DNA of 10,638 nt from Flavisolibacter sp. Its GTDB lineage: Bacteria; Bacteroidota; Bacteroidia; Chitinophagales; Chitinophagaceae. Shown piece by piece: positions 6,542 to 10,638 of the stretch. The stretch is from assembly GCA_013695175.1 (NCBI GenBank), contig JACDAZ010000035.1:1-10638 (forward strand), given 5' to 3'. A model generated the notes under the pieces. It was given only the letters and a program-made list of their open reading frames with translations. It searched no databases and was not told the DNA's origin. A program made the translations under genes and the position numbers. How positions within the stretch are numbered: position 1 is the first letter of the stretch; the number at the start of each line of letters is the position of its first letter.

Positions 6542-7987
6542 TTACTTATTCTCCTGCATAACAGCTTTATAAAAAAATATCATGCGCTTCAAATCTTCAA
6601 CACCAACACGTTCATCTACACCATGAAAGCCTTTTGTATCAATGATAGGAAGAAAGTTGATGACACCATCTGCAAAATCGCGAAAATAACGTGAGTCAGT
6701 AGCACCAATAACCAGGTAAGGACTTACCACTACATCAGGAACCATTTTATAAACAATAGAACTTATTATTTGATAAGCATGACTTGATACCGGTGTAGTT
6801 TTTGAAGGTTCTATCGTCAACTTTTCCACTCTCTGCACTTGTATACGGTCATCATTGATTGTCTTTTTTATAAAATTTTCTACATCCGCTGATGTTTCAC
6901 CTGGAAGTATCCTGCTGTTTACGGTGGCAGTGGCTACTGTAGGAATCACATTATCTTTTACACCAGCCTGTATTATAGTTGGTACAACAGTCGTATGTAC
7001 CATAGCATTGGTCCTGTTATTTTTCTCCAGTTGTCTGATAGTTAAAGATTTAAACAACCATGGATTAGCAAAAGCCATGCGGCTTGTAAAACTCATGCCC
7101 GGGCCAATTGTATTAAACATTTGTTGAACAGGATCTGTGATACGTGCCGGCATTTGTTTTTGCCTGAGTTTACTCAATGCTCTTGTAAGTATATCAATTG
7201 CAGTTTCTTTTTCAGGCATTGAAGAATGTCCGCCTGCTTTTTCAATTTGTAGCTGGTAAGTGACATATCCTTTTTCACCCACTCCTAAAACCGCCAGGGG
7301 ACGGTTAAGTTCTTTCATGTTATGTGTATTCACTTCACCACCTTCATCTAAAACCATCTCAGGTTGAATATTATTGCTTTTAAACCATTCTGCAATTAGC
7401 TTCATCCCACGTAAACCGGCAATTTCTTCATCGTGTCCAAAACATAAATAAATATTTCTCTCAGGTTGATAATTTTGACTTAGTAATTGTTCTGCAGCTT
7501 CCAGAATGGCTACTAATGAAGATTTATCATCCACCGCACCACGTCCCCATATGTAATTGTCTTTTATAGTTCCACTAAAAGATGGTACAGACCAATTTTT
7601 TTCTGCCGCTTCCTCAACAGGCACCACATCCATATGTGCCATGATAACATAAGGTTTTAGAGATGCGTTTCTTCCCTGCCATTTATACACAAAACTAAAT
7701 TCACTAAAAATGGTTCTTTCCAAATGTTGGTGTACAAGTGGATAGGTCACTTCCATAAATCTCCTGAATGCATGGAATGCTGCTGAATCAATGGGTAAGC
7801 TTTCACCGTAGGAAACAGTTTTTATCTGAATGGCTTCACTTAAATGTAAAGCTGCTGAATCACTGATACCAGTTATTGGTTGTGCTGCATGTTTGGGTAA
7901 TTCTTTGGAATATCTGACGGTATTAAAGAGAATAACGAAAACCAGTACAAGGAGTAAACCTCCTGATACATAAAGAAAATAACGCAT
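6542..7987 (-). CDS. Membrane-anchored M20 metallopeptidase (carboxypeptidase S / PM20D1-like)
   Basis: This is a 481-residue di-zinc hydrolase of the M20 family. Residues about 3-22 form one hydrophobic segment, best read as a signal anchor that places the catalytic domain outside the inner membrane. The metal centre is complete: His118 and Asp120 in MAHMDVVP, Asp153 in GRGAVDDKSS, the general base Glu187 and ligand Glu188 in GHDEEIAG, Asp214 in VLDEGGEV and His455 in GFHGVDER. The dimerisation domain, with its typical AGGHSSMP motif, occupies about 240-360. The long form with N-terminal anchor and the HDEE and FHGVDER motifs match carboxypeptidase S and PM20D1, which cleave C-terminal residues from small peptides or hydrolyse and form N-acyl amino acids. 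The exact substrate is not readable. The gene lies 54 bases downstream of arginase and 14 bases upstream of the GNAT gene, all on the same strand. Confidence 0.88.
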   Translation of the reverse strand: MRYFLYVSGGLLLVLVFVILFNTVRYSKELPKHAAQPITGISDSAALHLSEAIQIKTVSYGESLPIDSAAFHAFRRFMEVTYPLVHQHLERTIFSEFSFVYKWQGRNASLKPYVIMAHMDVVPVEEAAEKNWSVPSFSGTIKDNYIWGRGAVDDKSSLVAILEAAEQLLSQNYQPERNIYLCFGHDEEIAGLRGMKLIAEWFKSNNIQPEMVLDEGGEVNTHNMKELNRPLAVLGVGEKGYVTYQLQIEKAGGHSSMPEKETAIDILTRALSKLRQKQMPARITDPVQQMFNTIGPGMSFTSRMAFANPWLFKSLTIRQLEKNNRTNAMVHTTVVPTIIQAGVKDNVIPTVATATVNSRILPGETSADVENFIKKTINDDRIQVQRVEKLTIEPSKTTPVSSHAYQIISSIVYKMVPDVVVSPYLVIGATDSRYFRDFADGVINFLPIIDTKGFHGVDERVGVEDLKRMIFFYKAVMQENK

Positions 7988-8005
7988 CTTAAAAGCAGTT
8001 TGTTT

Positions 8006-8020
8006 TCATTAAATTAATGA
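8006..8020. repeat. Short dyad upstream of the M20 peptidase gene
   Basis: TCATTAA-A-TTAATGA is a perfect 7-base-arm inverted repeat in the 54-base gap between arginase and the M20 gene, 19 bases upstream of the M20 ATG. It resembles in layout the ACTAATT-T-AATTAGT dyad before dinB but has different half-sites. AT-rich symmetry of this length can arise by chance. Confidence 0.3.
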
Positions 8021-8041
8021 TTTTCTTCTGCAAAGGATGGA

Positions 8042-8989
8042 TTAACTCATTATCAGCACGTTTACACTACGCTGAAGTATATTAAATGCTATTTCAGCCA
8101 TTAAATTTTCTTTATCAAGTGTAGGATTTACTTCTGAAATTTCAAAGCAGCAAACCTTTCTGTTTTGCATAAACTTACTTACAAGGTCTTCTGCTTCACG
8201 TTCACGCAAACCATTACCCACGGGAGTTCCTGTTCCTTTACTAATCGCAGAATCCAGGCAATCAACATCAAAAGAAATATAGATATCTGTACAATCGCTT
8301 AAATAGCGTAAAGCTGAACGAACAATATTTTCCGGGCCTTTACTCCTTACTTCTTTAGTAGATATTATTTTAATGCCATACTTATCAATCAAAAACTTTT
8401 CTTCTTTTTCAAAATCCCTGATAGAAATATATACAATATCCTCGGGCAACACTTTGGGTGCTATTTTACCAATATTCTTTAAGTAGTTCCAGTTTTTTAT
8501 GGTTTCATCATCCGGTTGGTGTACCGCAGATTCAAGGTTATCTTCATTAATGGCCGTTGCCAGTGGCATTCCATGCATATTACCGGAAGGAGTGGTATAA
8601 GGTGTGTGCAGGTCAGCATGGGCATCAATCCATATTACACCAATTTTGCTCTTCGGCTTAGCCATTTTTATCCCCGCAATAGTGCCACCGCTTACACTGT
8701 GATCGCCACTTAACACAACCGGAAAAAATCCCTGTTTTATACTGTCGGAAACAGATTTGCTCACTTTGTCATAAACAGACATGATCCCTTTTATGCGTTT
8801 TGCATAAGGTGATTCAATAGGCTCATAAAGAAGTTTATTTTCAGCAGGGATTCTTTCTGATGGGAAATGAATGAAAAAACTACTCATATAATCCAGTGCA
8901 GCAATCTTAATGGCGTCTATTCCTAAACTGGCGCCCCTGGTACCGGCACCAATTTCTGAGGGTACTTCTATTAATTTAATATTTTTCAT
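8042..8989 (-). CDS. rocF: Arginase (manganese-dependent ureohydrolase)
   Basis: This is a 315-residue ureohydrolase predicted to split L-arginine into ornithine and urea in the cytoplasm. The di-manganese ligands are all visible: His97 in SGDHS, Asp122, His124 and Asp126 in DAHAD, and Asp241 and Asp243 in SFDVDCLD. Features that favour arginase over agmatinase are TTPSGNMHGMP (Asn137, the usual alpha-carboxylate contact), GTGTPVGNGLRERE, and Glu286 in ISEVNPTL, which corresponds to the guanidinium-binding Glu. An extra stretch of roughly 35 residues (about 145-180) follows the SGNMHG loop compared with compact arginases. The start MKNIKLIEVPSEIGAGTRG begins at the first strand and matches the family. 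A structured 95-base leader separates it from the upstream universal stress gene, and the M20 peptidase gene follows after 54 bases. Other ureohydrolases such as formimidoylglutamase remain possible but less likely. Confidence 0.87.
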   Translation of the reverse strand: MKNIKLIEVPSEIGAGTRGASLGIDAIKIAALDYMSSFFIHFPSERIPAENKLLYEPIESPYAKRIKGIMSVYDKVSKSVSDSIKQGFFPVVLSGDHSVSGGTIAGIKMAKPKSKIGVIWIDAHADLHTPYTTPSGNMHGMPLATAINEDNLESAVHQPDDETIKNWNYLKNIGKIAPKVLPEDIVYISIRDFEKEEKFLIDKYGIKIISTKEVRSKGPENIVRSALRYLSDCTDIYISFDVDCLDSAISKGTGTPVGNGLREREAEDLVSKFMQNRKVCCFEISEVNPTLDKENLMAEIAFNILQRSVNVLIMS

Positions 8990-9016
8990 CCAAAAGCTTT
9001 ACGTCATCAAAACAGC

Positions 9017-9050
9017 AAACCCTAACCTCGTCAGGGCGAAATTAGGGTTT
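9017..9050 (-). terminator. Hairpin between the universal stress gene and arginase
   Basis: AAACCCTAA (9017-9025) and TTAGGGTTT (9042-9050) form a perfect 9-bp stem around a 16-base loop that itself holds a small CCT/AGG pair. In the - strand transcript it lies about 35 bases after the universal stress protein stop and about 28 bases before the arginase ATG. The following GCTGTTTTG is only weakly U-rich. It may end or attenuate transcription from the upstream gene, or act as an arginase leader element. A weak -7-like box (TCATTTTG on the - strand, complement of 9064-9071) lies just before it. Confidence 0.42.
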
Positions 9051-9084
9051 AACCTTTGGGGTTCAAAATGAAACGCTTAATATC

Positions 9085-9870
9085 TTAATCGTGTGCAGCT
9101 AAAACAGGTACAGTGCTTTCAAAAACAAGCTTTTTGGTATTGCTTGGTTTAAACAGGTTTGCTATATATGAATGTGATCTTGGAATAGTTACTATTAAAT
9201 CTATATGCTTGTCATTTACAAACTGGTTTATAGTATCATGAAAATCATAAGTTCCAATAAAATAAAATTCAGGATGATAATCAGAAAACAACTCTGCCAT
9301 CATGTTACGTTTTTGCAGAAATTCTTCTGTTAATGATACATAATGCTCACTATTTACATTTACAATATGCAAATTTGGACGAAACATTTCCAGTACGGTT
9401 TTTATAGGACCTACAGGTAAAGAAACGCCAGCTTCTTTAAAATCAGTAGTTAAGGCTACATTTTTTATTTGATTAAATGTTGCTGAAGGAGGTATAATTA
9501 AAACTGGGCATGGGTTCCTGTCAACAATTTTTAAAGTATTGCTTGTAAGAAAAATCTGCTCCAGTTTTGATTTTCCTGTAAGTCCCATTACAATCAATTG
9601 TGCACTGTTATGACGGGCATAGCGGCTTAAAGACTCAGGTAAATCATTACTTAGTTCCATATGGCAGCTAATTTTGGCAATACCTGTATCCTGCATCTTC
9701 TTTTTTAGTTCTTCTAAAAGTTCGCCGGCATTTTCTGCTTCAGACTCTTTTTCATAAGCATGATATAAAATAATATGTGCTTCATAATGACCTGTAAGCA
9801 TTTTTACCGAATACATAGCTGTATTGATGGCCGTCCTGGAAAAATCAACTGGAACAACAATGGTTTTCAT
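9085..9870 (-). CDS. Tandem universal stress protein (two UspA domains)
   Basis: This is a 261-residue cytoplasmic protein with two Usp alpha/beta folds. The first (about 1-128) starts with MKTIVVPVDFSRTA, where the Asp normally contacts adenine, and has GLTGKSKLEQIFLTSNT, a partial form of the ATP-binding G-2x-G-9x-G(S/T) motif in which the last Gly is Thr. It closes with CPVLIIP. The second (about 134-261) keeps the fold pattern (VALTTDF at its start, VPVLAAHD at its end) but its loop, TIPRSHSYIANLFKPSNT, lacks both early glycines, so nucleotide binding there is doubtful. Tandem Usp proteins of this size are common in Bacteroidota and are linked to stress survival, but the specific role is unknown. 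The gene is divergent from smc across 191 bases, and arginase follows on its own strand. Confidence 0.87.
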   Translation of the reverse strand: MKTIVVPVDFSRTAINTAMYSVKMLTGHYEAHIILYHAYEKESEAENAGELLEELKKKMQDTGIAKISCHMELSNDLPESLSRYARHNSAQLIVMGLTGKSKLEQIFLTSNTLKIVDRNPCPVLIIPPSATFNQIKNVALTTDFKEAGVSLPVGPIKTVLEMFRPNLHIVNVNSEHYVSLTEEFLQKRNMMAELFSDYHPEFYFIGTYDFHDTINQFVNDKHIDLIVTIPRSHSYIANLFKPSNTKKLVFESTVPVLAAHD

Positions 9871-9970
9871 TCAAAAAATTAAAATGAAAAAAATAAGTTT
9901 CAAACAAAGAAATGACTTTTCTTATTTAAAAGCTGTTACTGATTAAAGATTTATACCGGATAGCTGTTAA

Positions 9971-9993
9971 AAACTGGTTGATAACAACAGTTT
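9971..9993. repeat. Imperfect palindrome in the Usp-smc divergent intergenic region
   Basis: AAACT-(G)-GTTG-ATAA-CAAC-AGTTT pairs over nine bases with one bulged G. It lies about 100 bases upstream of the Usp ATG and 68 bases upstream of the smc start. It could be an operator for either gene. The rest of 9871-10061 is AT-rich; a second inverted pair, AAATAAG/CTTATTT (9891-9897, 9921-9927), lies in the Usp leader, and no gene is seen. Confidence 0.35.
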
Positions 9994-10033
9994 GCATAGC
10001 TAGAGGCACTGGTTTATTTCATACCTATTAGGC

Positions 10034-10041
10034 TATATTTG
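10034..10041 (+). promoter_or_regulatory. Bacteroidota-type -7 promoter element for smc
   Basis: TATATTTG is an exact match to the TAnnTTTG -7 element used by the Bacteroidota primary sigma factor. It ends 20 bases before the smc GTG, giving a short leader. A GTTTA at 10012-10016 is about the right distance upstream to act as a weak -33 element. No other exact TAnnTTTG was found next to the genes I examined. Confidence 0.55.
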
Positions 10042-10061
10042 TCCGCTAAATTAGCTGTGCC

Positions 10062-10638
10062 GTGCGATTAAAATCCTTAGAGATTAAAGGTTTCAAATCC
10101 TTTGCTGATAAAACCATTGTAAATTTTGATGAAAACATCACAGGCATTGTTGGCCCCAACGGCTGTGGCAAAAGCAATATTGTTGATAGCATCCGCTGGG
10201 TTATTGGTGAGCAGAAAATAAGTCACCTGAGATCTGAGAACCTGGAAAGCCTTGTTTTTAATGGTTCCAAAACAAGAAGCGCCAGTGGCCTGGCAGAAGT
10301 GAGTCTCACCTTTGAAAATACGCGAAATCTTTTACCAACTGAATTCAGTACCATAACAATTACACGAAAATTTTATAAAAATGGTGATAGTGAATACCGC
10401 CTTAATGATGTGCAATGCAGGTTAAAGGATATTCAAAACCTATTTATGGATACCGGCATTTCCACCGACAGCTATGCCATCATTGAACTTGGCATGGTTG
10501 ACGATCTTATAAAAGATAAGGAAAACAGCCGTCGCAGGATGCTGGAACAGGCTGCCGGAATTTCTATTTACAAAACACGCAAAAAGGAAGCACGTCAAAA
10601 ACTGGATGCCACAGAACTGGATTTAAACAGGATAGAAG
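10062..10638 (+). CDS. smc: Chromosome segregation protein SMC, N-terminal part (runs off the edge)
   Basis: The first 192 codons of SMC, the ATPase that forms the ring of bacterial condensin with ScpA and ScpB and compacts and separates chromosomes. The start MRLKSLEIKGFKSFADKT is typical. The Walker A motif is GPNGCGKSN (31-39), followed by IRWVIGEQ (Q-loop side) and FNGSKTR. The later DTGISTDSYAIIELGMVDDL and RRRMLEQAAGI segments mark the approach to the first coiled coil, which begins about residue 170 (YKTRKKEARQKL). The start must be GTG 10062: an in-frame TAA lies at 10047-10049, and no ATG, GTG or TTG lies between. The coiled coils, hinge and C-terminal Walker B half lie beyond the window. 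An exact -7 box lies 20 bases upstream. Confidence 0.95.
   Translation, partial: MRLKSLEIKGFKSFADKTIVNFDENITGIVGPNGCGKSNIVDSIRWVIGEQKISHLRSENLESLVFNGSKTRSASGLAEVSLTFENTRNLLPTEFSTITITRKFYKNGDSEYRLNDVQCRLKDIQNLFMDTGISTDSYAIIELGMVDDLIKDKENSRRRMLEQAAGISIYKTRKKEARQKLDATELDLNRIE

Noticed and set aside
9017..9050. AAACCCTAA/TTAGGGTTT resembles plant telomere repeat units
   Set aside because: Only single units in inverted orientation are present, inside a clear bacterial gene block. It is better read as a hairpin stem.
9976..9984. GGTTGATAA resembles a DnaA box (reverse of TTATCCACA)
   Set aside because: It has two mismatches, there is a single copy and no cluster, and it lies within a separate imperfect palindrome.
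1..10638. CRISPR arrays, tRNA or rRNA genes, insertion sequences, integrase or attachment sites
   Set aside because: No regularly spaced repeats, cloverleaf-like sequence, transposase or integrase motifs were seen on either strand; genes are tightly packed and ordinary in composition.

Overview
The window is AT-rich DNA that looks like a Bacteroidota chromosome, most likely a Chitinophagia/Chitinophagaceae-type organism. The signs are a bacillithiol-synthesis BshB1, an outer-membrane beta-barrel C-terminus, tandem universal stress protein architecture, a Bacteroidota-style -7 promoter element (TAnnTTTG) before smc, and starts without Shine-Dalgarno sequences. The placement is inferred from protein style, not from a database search.

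Layout, left to right. Positions 1-157 hold the 3' end of a probable outer-membrane beta-barrel gene (+). Next is bshB1 (217-945, +), whose stop codon overlaps that of a convergent PAP2-family membrane phosphatase (942-1631, -). After a very AT-rich intergenic region with several ACTAAT/ATTAGT inverted repeats comes a two-gene translesion-synthesis cassette on the + strand: dinB (1781-2992, Pol IV) and a short DnaE-type polymerase III alpha subunit (3037-6021). A perfect 20-bp palindrome spans the dinB stop and a 19-nt dyad spans the dnaE stop; a GC-rich hairpin then closes the convergent junction. The - strand block that follows, in its own transcription order, is a tandem universal stress protein (9870-9085), arginase (8989-8042), a membrane-anchored M20 metallopeptidase of the CPS1/PM20D1 type (7987-6542) and a GNAT acetyltransferase (6527-6090). 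The window ends with the first 192 codons of smc (+), read from a GTG start.

How the genes fit together. dinB and dnaE probably form a damage-inducible mutagenesis unit comparable to the imuA-imuB-dnaE2 cassettes of other phyla. Here the Y-family partner is a catalytically intact Pol IV with an internal clamp-binding motif, and the DnaE has a metal-ligand-depleted PHP domain. The dyads before dinB are good candidates for its operator. Arginase, the M20 peptidase and the GNAT may share transcription and all plausibly act on amino acids or their acyl derivatives, but a common pathway is not shown. BshB1 serves low-molecular-weight thiol synthesis and SMC serves chromosome condensation. No RNA genes, insertion sequences or CRISPR arrays were seen, and no gene-free stretch exceeds about 200 bases. 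Nothing here is clearly a wholly new system; the polymerase cassette and its palindromes are the part most worth following up.
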